Shown: positions 1 to 9,286, counted from the first letter of the stretch. The stretch: 64,000 nucleotides of DNA from Gammaproteobacteria bacterium (GCA_021647705.1 JAKIUF010000009.1:42716-106715); one strand, 5' to 3'. Notes: generated by a model not told the origin, from the letters alone. A program made the numbers and translations.

Positions 1-1
1 C

Positions 2-304
2 TATGATCGTGAATACGTTATCAAGATTGATGCGGAAGGCTTCGATGTGGAAGTTATTAAAGGGCTGAAAAATTTATTGTCTGAGCGGCTCGTAAGAGTT
101 TGCTTATTCGAATGTCATACTAATGAATACTTAAAGTCAATTATTCATTTTCTTAAAGCGGATAATGATTTTGACTATGAAATTATGGATGGTAAAAATC
201 GTATTGATAATAATGACTTTGTCGCGAGAAAAAATAGAAATAGAGATCTTTTTATGGTTCGAAAGGACCTAGTAAATGCCTACATAGAATATACAAATCT
301 GTAA
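2..304 (+). CDS. FkbM-type methyltransferase, C-terminal part (cut by window start)
   Basis: The frame is open from base 2, so the gene enters from outside the window and only about 100 C-terminal residues are visible. The first residues read YDREYVIKIDAEGFDVEVIK. The I-K-I-D-x-E-G-x-E/D pattern followed by a short helix is the hallmark of the C-terminal half of the FkbM S-adenosylmethionine methyltransferase fold. Family members O-methylate sugars or small molecules; in a polysaccharide locus, sugar methylation is the likely role. The GTG at 47 is internal and not the true start. The gene ends 38 bases before the flippase and is AT-rich like the next genes, so it probably belongs to the same transcription unit. 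Confidence 0.75.
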   Translation, partial: YDREYVIKIDAEGFDVEVIKGLKNLLSERLVRVCLFECHTNEYLKSIIHFLKADNDFDYEIMDGKNRIDNNDFVARKNRNRDLFMVRKDLVNAYIEYTNL

Positions 305-342
305 ATTTTTGCATAGATAGATAGAAAGACGGTGTTGCAAAA

Positions 343-1581
343 ATGAAAAAGGGTGCGCTTAGGAAAATTTCTCTAGGCACCGTTGCAACAGGGCTGGTTG
401 GGCAAACTGTGACAATCGTTAGTGGCATAATGGTTGCTCGGGCTCTAGGTGTTGAAGGCCGAGGTTACCTCGCATTATTTGTTATATTCCCGCTAGTGAT
501 TTCTTATTTAGGTACGTTAGGTATTCCTAATTCTGTAATTTATTACACTGCGTCTGGCAGCGTCTCTAGCGATACGATTAAGCGTATATTTTTACGCCTT
601 TTTCCTTTGCAAGCTGTGGCCTTGCTGCTGTTGCATGTTGCGGCTTTAGGGGTTTATCTCGAAGGAAAACCCCTGGATGTAAGGATGGCGGGCTACGTAA
701 CACTTTTAGTTGTACCTTTTATTCTTGCACAACAATATGGGATGGCGCTTATGCAAGGAGCTGGGAAATTTGTATTGTTCAATATCCTTCGACTAATAGT
801 GCCTGTGACTTACACTGTAGCCGTGTTGGTCATTTTTATAACTGAACTTGCAAACTTGAAAATCATATTGGCGATGTGGGTGCTTGCAAATATACTTTCA
901 GGGTGTGTCGCATTTTATATGGCGATAGGCCGTGTCGAAAATGTTTGCCATAAAAATGCTGAAAGGGTTTCATTAAAACAAATGGTCAATTTTGGGATAA
1001 AAGGCTTGTTTGGGTCAGTAACCCCTCTGGAATCGTTTCGACTGGATCATGTGCTGGCAGGGTTTCTTATGTCACCAGCTATGTTGGGTCTTTATGTGGT
1101 CGGGCAGGCATTCTCTAATTTACCTCAATTTATCGCACGAAGTGCCGGAATGGTGGTTTATCCAGCGGTAGCGGGAAGGTCCGGAGAAATAGGAAAGAAA
1201 AAACTGGTGTGGCGTTTTTTTTGGTTAGTGACATTTTTTAATGTTGTTATTACAACCTTGTTAATTGCTGCTTTACCATATCTGTTACCCTTTCTTTTTG
1301 GTGATGATTTTGGTGACGCTATTCTTCTTGGGCAAGTTCTGTTGGTTGGTGCTGTTTTTGCGGCAAGTCGACGTATCTTCGTAGAAGGTTTGAGAGGGGT
1401 GGGAGTTCCTCATGTGTCAACAATGGCAGAAGTCTCAATGTATCCCTGGCTAGCCATCGGTATACCTTTGTTGGTTCTGTGGTATGAAAACTTAGGGTTG
1501 GCGATAGGGGTGGTGATAGCTTATTTGATTTCTCTAATAGTTGCTCTGATGTTGGGGATGCGGGAATTAAAGAATGGGTAG
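343..1581 (+). CDS. Polysaccharide flippase (Wzx / MATE-like oligosaccharide transporter)
   Basis: This 412-residue protein is almost entirely hydrophobic, with about a dozen predicted membrane spans and a basic N-terminus. The opening stretch, a glycine-rich first helix then ARALGVEGRGYLALF, is typical of Wzx-type flippases of the polysaccharide_synt superfamily. They move undecaprenyl-linked repeat units across the inner membrane. The next gene starts inside its last codons (8-base overlap) and looks like the matching polymerase, which supports a Wzx/Wzy-dependent pathway. Wzx proteins diverge too much for the sugar substrate to be read from sequence. Confidence 0.85.
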   Translation: MKKGALRKISLGTVATGLVGQTVTIVSGIMVARALGVEGRGYLALFVIFPLVISYLGTLGIPNSVIYYTASGSVSSDTIKRIFLRLFPLQAVALLLLHVAALGVYLEGKPLDVRMAGYVTLLVVPFILAQQYGMALMQGAGKFVLFNILRLIVPVTYTVAVLVIFITELANLKIILAMWVLANILSGCVAFYMAIGRVENVCHKNAERVSLKQMVNFGIKGLFGSVTPLESFRLDHVLAGFLMSPAMLGLYVVGQAFSNLPQFIARSAGMVVYPAVAGRSGEIGKKKLVWRFFWLVTFFNVVITTLLIAALPYLLPFLFGDDFGDAILLGQVLLVGAVFAASRRIFVEGLRGVGVPHVSTMAEVSMYPWLAIGIPLLVLWYENLGLAIGVVIAYLISLIVALMLGMRELKNG

Positions 1582-3097
1582 AGTGGAGGCGATTGTTAAC
1601 CGTAGTACAAATAGTGTTGATGGACTTACCTTTGCACTGGGAGGAGGGTTTTTAGTTTTATTATGTTTTATAGTTATTCTTTATAGTAATGGTGCAGCCT
1701 TATCGTTACGAGTAGTTTTTCCATTGGTAACTATATTCTTTACGAGTGTTTCATTATTTTATATTCTCATGGCAGGTAGTCGGAATATATTTGAACCAGC
1801 TGTGCCTGCTACGGCAATGCTTGGTGTGCTTTTTGGAATCAGGCCAATCGTAATGATCGTGGTGGGGGATGTTGATTATTATTTATTTGTGCCCATTTCT
1901 GAGCATCTGACTGAAGCCTTTTTTATAGGTATGTTAGGAACCCTAGCTTTTTTGTTTGGCTACCATATTAAACTAGGCGTAAATAAGTGGCCTGTTAACA
2001 TGGGCAAGCAGCTAGTCCCAAAATATGATTCCAACAAAAAAAGGCTTCATATTTATATTGCGGCAATTAGTCTGGTTGCACTTATTTTATTTTTTGTATA
2101 TTTGTCGGCAGGAGGAGCCCCGTGGGAGCTGCTTCAAATGATGGCATCTGGCCGATCAACTGCCCTTGTCGATAAAGTTGCGATTAATTCAGAGTATCTT
2201 TCAGTGGCACCAATACTTTCTGCTTGTGCTGCAATATTAATGATTGCAGATTCACGCAGTGAAAGCTTAACAGGTTATAAAAAAATAATTGTTCTTTTTT
2301 TAATCTTATTTCCGGTAATGGTTTTTATGCTAATGGGCGTTCGAAGATTCATTATTCCGTCTATTCTTATACCAATAGTTGTTTATTATTTTATACGTAA
2401 CAAAAGGCCATCGATTAAAATGGTGGTAGTAATAGCGCCAGTTATATTGGTTTTGATTTCCGCAATTCCCTATATGCGAACAGAAGGTGCAAGGAGTCAG
2501 GCGGGAGGGCTCACTAATTTTTTTGAATTTGCTATTAAAGAGCATAGGGAGCTTTTGTCAAATATACTGCTAAAACACGATACTGAAATGGTTTCTATAC
2601 TTTCGGTAGAGGTAGGTGTTCTTAATGAAATGGATGATTTTTATTTTGGAAGAGCCACTGTTGGTGATCTTTTGATAGCCCCTATCCCATCATCTTTGTT
2701 TCCGTGGAAGCCATCTACAGCACGAGATTTAATGCTAGTTGATGCATTTGGCAGCAAGTGTAATGCAACTGAAGGGGGACTATGCCCAGATTTTTCTATA
2801 CTTGGCACTTTTTATCAAGATTTTTGGTATTTTGGTGTGGTTGGCGGTATGTTTTTTCTGGGGGTTGGCTCTCGTTGGCTTTGGGTGAAGTATCGAAGGG
2901 ATCCTAGTAGTATGTTGAATATTATTAGTGTTTCGTGCTGGGCGGTTTTTATCCCGATTATTATTCGGGCAGGTTTTATGCCTGCATTTGCATGGTTTTT
3001 ATATTTTTTAATCCCGTGTGTTGTTGGGGTTTTTTTGTCTAGAAAAAGAAGGCAGAGGATGAGTTTTAATGAACTTGAAGATAACAATACTGGTTGA
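1574..3097 (+). CDS. O-antigen polymerase-like membrane protein (Wzy-type)
   Basis: A 507-residue polytopic membrane protein with roughly ten to twelve hydrophobic segments. A larger hydrophilic stretch lies between about residues 300 and 430, and the C-terminus is strongly basic (SRKRRQRM). This layout, and its place directly after a flippase, fits an O-antigen/capsule polymerase that joins lipid-linked repeat units in the periplasm. The region with MRTEGARSQAGG, an arginine-containing periplasmic loop, is reminiscent of functional loops in Wzy proteins. Start ATG 1574 overlaps the flippase stop. The call rests on topology and context, because primary sequence is poorly conserved in this class. 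Confidence 0.7.
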   Translation: MGRVEAIVNRSTNSVDGLTFALGGGFLVLLCFIVILYSNGAALSLRVVFPLVTIFFTSVSLFYILMAGSRNIFEPAVPATAMLGVLFGIRPIVMIVVGDVDYYLFVPISEHLTEAFFIGMLGTLAFLFGYHIKLGVNKWPVNMGKQLVPKYDSNKKRLHIYIAAISLVALILFFVYLSAGGAPWELLQMMASGRSTALVDKVAINSEYLSVAPILSACAAILMIADSRSESLTGYKKIIVLFLILFPVMVFMLMGVRRFIIPSILIPIVVYYFIRNKRPSIKMVVVIAPVILVLISAIPYMRTEGARSQAGGLTNFFEFAIKEHRELLSNILLKHDTEMVSILSVEVGVLNEMDDFYFGRATVGDLLIAPIPSSLFPWKPSTARDLMLVDAFGSKCNATEGGLCPDFSILGTFYQDFWYFGVVGGMFFLGVGSRWLWVKYRRDPSSMLNIISVSCWAVFIPIIIRAGFMPAFAWFLYFLIPCVVGVFLSRKRRQRMSFNELEDNNTG

Positions 3098-3719
3098 TAC
3101 GATTGATAGCTGGATTCATCCGTGGGCAAAAGCTCTAAAAGATCAGTTTGATGCAATAGGCCATTCTGTATCTTATGTAGGATCAGCAAATGAAATTGAT
3201 AATGGCGACATTGCATTCTTACTAGGCTGCATAAAATTGGTGTCAGATGACATATTGCATAAAAACAAATTTAATCTGGTGGTTCACCCAAGTGATTTAC
3301 CTAAAGGTAAAGGCTTTTCTCCAGTCGCATGGCAGGTGCTAGAGGGGAAGAAAGAAATCCCGGTTGTGATGTTTGATGCCGTGCCAGAAGTTGATGCTGG
3401 AGATGTATATTTACGTGATGTAATCAGATTGGATGGCACAGAATTAAATAAAGAAATTAAAGATAAACAAGGTATTTGTACCCTTTTCATGTGTATGAAA
3501 TTCGTTGAACATTATGATGGGTTGGTACCCGAGTCTCAAAATGGGAATGAAAGCTTTTATAAACGAAGAACAAAAGAAGATAGCCGATTAGATCCTGAGA
3601 AGACGATAGCTGAACAATTTGATTTGTTAAGGGTTGTGGATAACGATAGGTACCCCGCATTTTTTTATCTGAATGGTGAGAGATATATACTGCATGTATT
3701 TAAAGACAATTTATTGTAG
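3069..3719 (+). CDS. Sugar N-formyltransferase family protein
   Basis: A 216-residue protein with the formyltransferase signature HPSDLPKGKGFSP (about residues 76-88), a VDAGDVY segment (about 109-115) holding the expected catalytic aspartate, and a C-terminal FYLNGERYILH segment. Relatives transfer formyl from N10-formyltetrahydrofolate to the amino group of a nucleotide sugar. The position two before the catalytic histidine, Asn in classical formyltransferases (N-x-H), is Val here (VVHPS). The gene overlaps the polymerase by 29 bases. Together with the downstream 4-aminotransferase it suggests a 4-formamido sugar. It is certainly not the housekeeping methionyl-tRNA formyltransferase: it is too short and lacks that C-terminal domain. 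Confidence 0.75.
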   Translation: MNLKITILVDTIDSWIHPWAKALKDQFDAIGHSVSYVGSANEIDNGDIAFLLGCIKLVSDDILHKNKFNLVVHPSDLPKGKGFSPVAWQVLEGKKEIPVVMFDAVPEVDAGDVYLRDVIRLDGTELNKEIKDKQGICTLFMCMKFVEHYDGLVPESQNGNESFYKRRTKEDSRLDPEKTIAEQFDLLRVVDNDRYPAFFYLNGERYILHVFKDNLL

Positions 3720-3798
3720 CGCTTAAAGTTTGTGGGAAACGGAATGATAAATTTAATGTAAGTGGATATGATGCTCAAATGTGTCGGGATAATGTCAA

Positions 3799-4698
3799 AT
3801 GAATAAAGCTCCTATAGCGCTTTTTGTATATAACCGCCCAGAGCATACAAAAAAAACATTAGAATATTTGAAAAATAACTACGGCGCATTAGATAGCGAC
3901 CTTTATATATTCTCAGATGGGCCTCGTACCATGAGAGATGTGGATCGAGTATCTGAAGTTAGAGATATCGTTAATAATATTGATGGATTTAATCGCATTA
4001 CTGTGAACGAAAAAAATGACAACTGTGGGCTCGCCAACTCTATTATATGTGGCGTAACAGAACTTTGTGATAATTACGGAAAAGTTATTGTTGTTGAGGA
4101 TGATCTTCTAACTTCCCCATATTTTTTGACATATATGAATGATGCCTTAGAGAAATATGAGAAAATAGATAGGGTTATGCATATATCTGGGTATATGTTT
4201 CCTGTAGATAATGCTATGTCTTTACCCGATGCATTTTTTCTTCGTATGACATCAAGTTGGGGTTGGGCAACCTGGAAAAGGGCATGGGATAATTTTGAGC
4301 CGTCTGCTGAGCATCTTTTAAAAAAAATAGATTCAGCTGATTTAAAAAGTGAATTTGATATTATGAGTACATTTAATTATAAAAAAATGCTTAAAAAGCA
4401 ATGTAATGGCGCTATAGATTCGTGGGCGGTACGTTGGTATGCAAGTGTTTTTTTGAAAAATAGCCTGGGTCTTTTTCCATCTCACTCTTACGTGAAAAAT
4501 ATAGGTTTTGACGATTCTGGGGTTCATTGTGGCAAAGTTAATCATTACGATGTCGGGTTGAGTAAAAAAAGTAAAATTAGAATGCCGATAGATCTTGTTG
4601 CTAGTGATAAAGCAAATATTTTATTACAGAAGTATTATCTTAAAACAAGAGAACCAATGTATAAAAAGATTATTAGAAAGTTATGGAAAATGGTGTGA
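3799..4698 (+). CDS. Glycosyltransferase, GT-A fold (GT2-like)
   Basis: A 299-residue soluble protein opening with APIALFVYNRPEHTKKTLE, the usual start of a small family of nucleotide-diphospho-sugar transferases in O-antigen loci. The metal/nucleotide-binding acidic cluster is VVEDDLL (about residues 99-105), and a conserved SSWGWATWKRAW block follows near residue 155. It should transfer one sugar of the repeat unit on the cytoplasmic face of the inner membrane. Donor and acceptor cannot be inferred. It is separated from the formyltransferase by 79 bases and from the next transferase by 39, all on the same strand. Confidence 0.8.
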   Translation: MNKAPIALFVYNRPEHTKKTLEYLKNNYGALDSDLYIFSDGPRTMRDVDRVSEVRDIVNNIDGFNRITVNEKNDNCGLANSIICGVTELCDNYGKVIVVEDDLLTSPYFLTYMNDALEKYEKIDRVMHISGYMFPVDNAMSLPDAFFLRMTSSWGWATWKRAWDNFEPSAEHLLKKIDSADLKSEFDIMSTFNYKKMLKKQCNGAIDSWAVRWYASVFLKNSLGLFPSHSYVKNIGFDDSGVHCGKVNHYDVGLSKKSKIRMPIDLVASDKANILLQKYYLKTREPMYKKIIRKLWKMV

Positions 4699-4737
4699 GT
4701 TATTGAAATTAATATGTCAGATTCAGATTGTTAGGCC

Positions 4738-6018
4738 ATGAATATTTGTATATTGACATCGTCTGATGGACGCTACGGTGGGTTTTCTGCCATTGTACGG
4801 TTCCATAAAAACCTCAAGAGGTTTGGTCATAATTCTGTAATGTTGGTGGCTAATAAACAGTCAGAAGATGATGATGTTACAGAGGTTAGTAAATCAAAAT
4901 ACTTACTTAATAAAGTGTTTTTGTATGCTAATCGCTTGTTCCGGAAGTGCGTGGAGAAAAATCATGAGCCTGAATATTATTTTGAGCATTCAAACATTAA
5001 TTTCTATTCGGGGAGAGAGTTATTAAAAAAAATGCCATTTAAACCTGATGTCATTATTGTCGGTTGGGTCGATGGGTTTATTACTCCAAAGATATTGCAT
5101 GACTTATCTCGCGTAATCAATGTGCCTATAATCTGGTATTTGATGGATATGGCTCCATTAACGGGTGGCTGTCATTTTTCTTGGGGTTGTATAAAATACA
5201 TGGACGGGTGTGGAGGTTGTCCTGCAATTGAGTCCGGGCATGAAAATGATGCTTCAAGAAAAAATATACTTGTTAAACAAAATCTTATGGAAAAAACCAA
5301 TCTTGTGGTTGTTTCCGCAACAGAGTGGCTTGATAAACAAGCAAAAAAATCATCGGTATTCAAAGGAAAAAATATATTAAAAATTATGCTTGGTGTGGAT
5401 AAGGAAATATTTTCCCCTACCTCGCGAGTTGGTGCAAGAATGAGTCTTAACCTCCCGTTGGATTCAAAAGTTTTGTTCGTTGGTGCAACATCATTGAGTT
5501 TTAAAAGGAAGGGTGTGGCCTATCTATACCAGGCGCTGGAACTGTTGGATAAAAAAATTGATGTGCGAAAGAAGAAAATTCTAATACTGAGCGCGGGTTC
5601 GGGAGATGGTGAAGAAGTTCGGGGGCGGATAAGTAAGAACTTTCAACACGTACATTTGGGGTATCTGAAAAATGATTGTTCGCTTGCACTAGCATATCAG
5701 GCTTCTAATTTATATGTCTGTCCGTCTATCGAAGATTCGGGACCAATGATGATTAATGAGTCTATGATGTGTGGTACACCAGTTGTTTCTTTTGAAATGG
5801 GGGGTGCATTTGACTTGGTTCATACAGGTATTACAGGATATCGAGCGAGCCTTAAAAATAACGAGGACCTAGCTACCGGGATTGCATATATTTTAGCTTT
5901 GCCTGAGGAAGATGAGAGAGAAATGGTTCGCCAATGTAGAAAAATTGCATTGAAGTACTGTAGTCCCAAGGCGCAAGTTGATTCTTTTAATAGGCTTTTC
6001 GCAGAAATAGTGAAGTAG
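4738..6018 (+). CDS. Glycosyltransferase family 4 protein
   Basis: A 426-residue GT-B glycosyltransferase. The N-terminal half has the G-G-F/S loop (GRYGGFSAIVRFH) and a cysteine-rich GGCHFSWGC...CGGCP block near residue 145, seen in a distinct GT4 subgroup found in O-antigen and exopolysaccharide clusters. The C-terminal half has SFKRKGV and the donor-binding E-x7-E motif in EDSGPMMINE, then CGTPVV. It probably adds a repeat-unit sugar. The cysteines could bind a metal or form a structural knot; their role is not established here. Confidence 0.82.
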   Translation: MNICILTSSDGRYGGFSAIVRFHKNLKRFGHNSVMLVANKQSEDDDVTEVSKSKYLLNKVFLYANRLFRKCVEKNHEPEYYFEHSNINFYSGRELLKKMPFKPDVIIVGWVDGFITPKILHDLSRVINVPIIWYLMDMAPLTGGCHFSWGCIKYMDGCGGCPAIESGHENDASRKNILVKQNLMEKTNLVVVSATEWLDKQAKKSSVFKGKNILKIMLGVDKEIFSPTSRVGARMSLNLPLDSKVLFVGATSLSFKRKGVAYLYQALELLDKKIDVRKKKILILSAGSGDGEEVRGRISKNFQHVHLGYLKNDCSLALAYQASNLYVCPSIEDSGPMMINESMMCGTPVVSFEMGGAFDLVHTGITGYRASLKNNEDLATGIAYILALPEEDEREMVRQCRKIALKYCSPKAQVDSFNRLFAEIVK

Positions 6019-6119
6019 TAAAAAATAGAACAGGCTACAGCTCAAAAGATTGTAAAATTGCTTAGTCGCGGTTTCCTTTGAGCAGATAAAATATTAATAT
6101 TATTTTGGTATAAATCAGT

Positions 6120-7265
6120 ATGCGTAAAATTAATTTTAATGAGCCATATTTGGCAGGTCAAGAATTAGAATATATCAAACAAGTCTTCGATAATAAACAG
6201 TTTGGTGGAAATGGGCCCTTCACTAAAAAGGTGGAGCGCCTGCTACAAGAACGATACTCAGTTGAGAAGGTTTTGTTAACTGATAGCTGTACCTCAGCGC
6301 TTGAGATGTCTGCATTATTATTGGAGATTGGTGTGGGAGATGAAGTAATTCTTCCGTCATACACTTTTTCTACTACTGCATCAGCATTTCTTCGTACAGG
6401 ATGTACACTTGTTTTTGCGGAAATTAACCCAAAAAATATGATGATTGACCCAATAGATGTAGAGCGAAAAATTACTCGCAATACAAAAGTTATAGCTCCC
6501 ATTCACTATGGTGGAATAGCAGCTGATGTTGTACGTCTAAGAAAGATATGTGATGAAAATGGGGTAACATTAGTTGAAGATGCGGCTCAGGCCCTTGATT
6601 CATACTTAGATGAAAAGCCGCTTGGTACCTTTGGGGCGCTTGGTTGTTTTTCATTCCATGAGACAAAAAATATACATGCAGGATTATCGGGTGCGCTATT
6701 TGTAAACGATTCAGATTTTGCCGATCGAGCTACTTATATCCGGGAAAGAGGAACGAATAGAGAGCAGGTACTAAAAGGTTTAGCAGACAAATACTCATGG
6801 GTTGAATTAGGTTCTAGTTTTTATCCCACTGAGTTCCAAGCAGCTTTTCTTTTTGCGCAGCTCAAATCGTTAGACGAGAATACTCTTAAGCGCCGAGATA
6901 TATATGATGAATACAACGTTCAGCTCCTTCCTCTTGCCGAGAATAATTATTTCTCCTTACCGGAGCTTCCGATAGGTAATAAGATAAATTATCATGCATA
7001 TTTCATCATTTTTAATGATGAACTTCAATGTGATTATGTCAGAGAGTCCCTCGCTAATGATGGGGTTTCGGCATATATTGGTTATGTTCCTTTACATTCT
7101 TCCCCAATGGGAAAGAAATTAGGCTATATGCCTGATGACTTACCACTGACTGAAGAATATGCCAAGAGAGTGCTGAGATTGCCATTCCATAATAATATGG
7201 ATATAGATGACGTCCAGTATGTCAGTGAGAAAATTAAGCGATATACGAGGGAGTTTTCGGATTGA
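6120..7265 (+). CDS. wecE: dTDP-4-amino-4,6-dideoxyhexose transaminase (WecE/RffA family)
   Basis: A 381-residue PLP-dependent sugar aminotransferase of the DegT/DnrJ/EryC1 family. Family motifs are plain: FGGNGPFTKKVE at the N-terminus, SCTSALEMSA, LPSYTFSTTASAF, VEDAAQALDS, and SFHETKNI, whose lysine forms the PLP Schiff base. WecE converts dTDP-4-keto-6-deoxyglucose to the 4-amino sugar with glutamate as donor. Here the downstream 2,3-dehydratase and 3-ketoreductase may supply a 2,6-dideoxy-4-keto substrate instead. Its stop overlaps the start of the next gene by four bases, implying translational coupling. Family assignment is firm; the exact substrate is inferred. Confidence 0.88.
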   Translation: MRKINFNEPYLAGQELEYIKQVFDNKQFGGNGPFTKKVERLLQERYSVEKVLLTDSCTSALEMSALLLEIGVGDEVILPSYTFSTTASAFLRTGCTLVFAEINPKNMMIDPIDVERKITRNTKVIAPIHYGGIAADVVRLRKICDENGVTLVEDAAQALDSYLDEKPLGTFGALGCFSFHETKNIHAGLSGALFVNDSDFADRATYIRERGTNREQVLKGLADKYSWVELGSSFYPTEFQAAFLFAQLKSLDENTLKRRDIYDEYNVQLLPLAENNYFSLPELPIGNKINYHAYFIIFNDELQCDYVRESLANDGVSAYIGYVPLHSSPMGKKLGYMPDDLPLTEEYAKRVLRLPFHNNMDIDDVQYVSEKIKRYTREFSD

Positions 7266-8032
7266 AATATCAAGATTGTGTCAGTGAGTTTACCAGGTAC
7301 TTGAAAGAAGAGTGTCCCGAAGTAGTGCATGATTTGTTGCGTATTGAGACTCAGGTGGAATCTTGGTTCGATTGGTCACAAATTGCCACATTAGCCCAAG
7401 TTATTGAGTGGTACGAAACAATAAAAAATAATTGTAATATGACAATTGAAGAAATAAAGCTTGATGATTGTCGTGGTTGGCATTTTAATAATACCGACGG
7501 ATGGATTAAGCATGAAAGCGGTGAGTTTTTTATGGTGCAAGGTCTGCGCATAAGCCAATCGGGCTCTCGTGAGGTGGGTTCAGGGGGATGGGACCAGCCC
7601 ATATTGACCCAAGTTGGATTAGATGGTGGTCTGTTAGGTATCTTGAGAAAAAGAATTAAGGGTGTCCCGCACTATCTTCTTGAAGCTAAAGCTGAGCCAG
7701 GGAATCCTGATTTGGTTCAAATAAGTCCAACATTACAGGCAACATTTAGCAATCTTCGATGTGCGCATAAAGGCCGGAGACCTTTGTTTGCAGATCTGTT
7801 TGAGCATCCAGAGAAAACAAAGTCGAATGTTTTGTTTGATCAGTGGATGTCGGAAGATGGAGGGCGTTTATATAAAAAACGTAATAAGGGTCTTTTGGTG
7901 GAGGTTGATAAGGACTATGAAATTGAAGATAGGGAGACTTTCCAGTGGTTTAGCCTTTGGCAAATTAAGCAACTGATCAAAACTAACTCGTGGGTAAATC
8001 CACATGTTAGAGGTATAATTTCACACTTATAA
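7262..8032 (+). CDS. NDP-hexose 2,3-dehydratase family protein (single repeat)
   Basis: A 256-residue protein with the conserved blocks of the NDP-hexose 2,3-dehydratase family: SGEFFMVQG, GWDQPILTQ, GGLLGIL, YLLEAKAEPGNP and QISPTLQATFSN. These enzymes remove water from C2-C3 of a dTDP-4-keto-6-deoxyhexose, the first step in making 2-deoxy sugars. Characterised homologues from antibiotic clusters carry two tandem copies of this domain (about 450 residues); only one copy is present here. It starts at TTG 7262, overlapping the wecE stop, and the reductase that acts on its product follows 14 bases later. The pairing strongly supports the assignment. Confidence 0.82.
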   Translation: MKYQDCVSEFTRYLKEECPEVVHDLLRIETQVESWFDWSQIATLAQVIEWYETIKNNCNMTIEEIKLDDCRGWHFNNTDGWIKHESGEFFMVQGLRISQSGSREVGSGGWDQPILTQVGLDGGLLGILRKRIKGVPHYLLEAKAEPGNPDLVQISPTLQATFSNLRCAHKGRRPLFADLFEHPEKTKSNVLFDQWMSEDGGRLYKKRNKGLLVEVDKDYEIEDRETFQWFSLWQIKQLIKTNSWVNPHVRGIISHL

Positions 8033-8046
8033 TTTCAGGTATATCT

Positions 8047-9021
8047 ATGAAAATTGCGGTTTGGGGTTTAGGTTCACATGCGCTGAAAAATACATTGCCG
8101 GCACTTGCAAAAACGCCAACTGTAGATGTGATTGGAGTTTTTTCACGAAATACTGAAGTAGTCCAAGCTAATGCTCTTAAATATGGCTGTAAATCATATG
8201 CGAGTAGCGAATTGTTGCTTGCTGACTCTGATATAGAAGGTGTGTATCTTGCGACTCCTATTGCTTTACATTATACGGAAGGAAAGAGAATTCTTGAGGC
8301 CGGTAAACATTTATTTGTCGAAAAGTCAAGCGTAACATGCTTGAAGGATGCAGAAACTCTTGTAGGTTTAGCTAAGTCTAAAGGTTTGGTTATTGCTGAA
8401 TGCTTTATGTATAAGTATCACAATCAGTGTAAGAAACTGTTGGATATTATAGAAAGTGGTGAGCTTGGTGCTGTTAGGCAAATACATGCACGTTTTGGGT
8501 TTCCACATCTAAGTGCCAATGATATTCGTTATAAGAAAGAATTAGGAGGTGGAGCGCTGTTGGATGCTGGCACGTATACGATTTCCTTTGCAACGTTATT
8601 TGCAAAGAGTAATATTAAATTACGCGCATCGACACTGGCGTCTCAGGTGAATTACGAAGTAGATACGGATGGCATAGCATTGTTTACCCTTAATGGTAAT
8701 ATTTCTTTTGTGGCTTCTTGGGGGTTTGGAAGAAGCTATAAGAATGAAATAGAAGTTTGGGGTGAAGAGGGAACACTTTATGCAAATCGTTTTTTTTCAA
8801 AACCAGAAGGCCTCGGAACAGAAATAATGATATCTAAACAAGTTGGTGATTACGTCGTAAATTGCCCACCGGAAAATCATTTTGTTTCGATGTTTAGAGA
8901 CTTTTCAGAAGCAGTTTATGATGCCGGTATTAGGGGGGCGCTTCGAAAAAATCTGATTGCGCAAGCTCTTATTGTTGAGAATGTATTAAAAAATTCAATG
9001 GCCCTAGGTGATTCACAATAA
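8047..9021 (+). CDS. Gfo/Idh/MocA-family oxidoreductase, probable NDP-hexose 3-ketoreductase
   Basis: A 324-residue NAD(P)-dependent oxidoreductase. The N-terminal Rossmann segment is KIAVWGLGSHA, and the family block VEKSSVTC (usually EKP) and the C-terminal GGGALLDAGTY domain match the Gfo/Idh/MocA family. Sugar 3-ketoreductases that reduce the 3-keto intermediate made by 2,3-dehydratases belong to this family, and adjacency to one makes that role likely. Product would be a dTDP-4-keto-2,6-dideoxyhexose of unknown C3 configuration. A generic sugar or inositol dehydrogenase cannot be excluded from sequence. It is the last gene of the closely packed set; a 265-base gap follows. Confidence 0.78.
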   Translation: MKIAVWGLGSHALKNTLPALAKTPTVDVIGVFSRNTEVVQANALKYGCKSYASSELLLADSDIEGVYLATPIALHYTEGKRILEAGKHLFVEKSSVTCLKDAETLVGLAKSKGLVIAECFMYKYHNQCKKLLDIIESGELGAVRQIHARFGFPHLSANDIRYKKELGGGALLDAGTYTISFATLFAKSNIKLRASTLASQVNYEVDTDGIALFTLNGNISFVASWGFGRSYKNEIEVWGEEGTLYANRFFSKPEGLGTEIMISKQVGDYVVNCPPENHFVSMFRDFSEAVYDAGIRGALRKNLIAQALIVENVLKNSMALGDSQ

Positions 9022-9286
9022 TTTCTGTCTGAGATTGAGTGAGGAATTACTCTCAATGAAGTTATAAGGTTTAAACCGCCAGTTTATCGGGTGATGTTTT
9101 CTGTAGAATACTAAATTTCGAAATTATGGGAAATTAAGTTACAAGTACGGAAGTGAAAAGAGGCTTAGGTTTTTTAACATAGGATCTGTGTAATTTGGGG
9201 TGGCGGTCGATGGTGAAAGATAAAATGAATTTGAATTTGTGTTTTTCGATATTTTTGAACGAGGTGGCGGCTTTGCTTAGCTTTAG

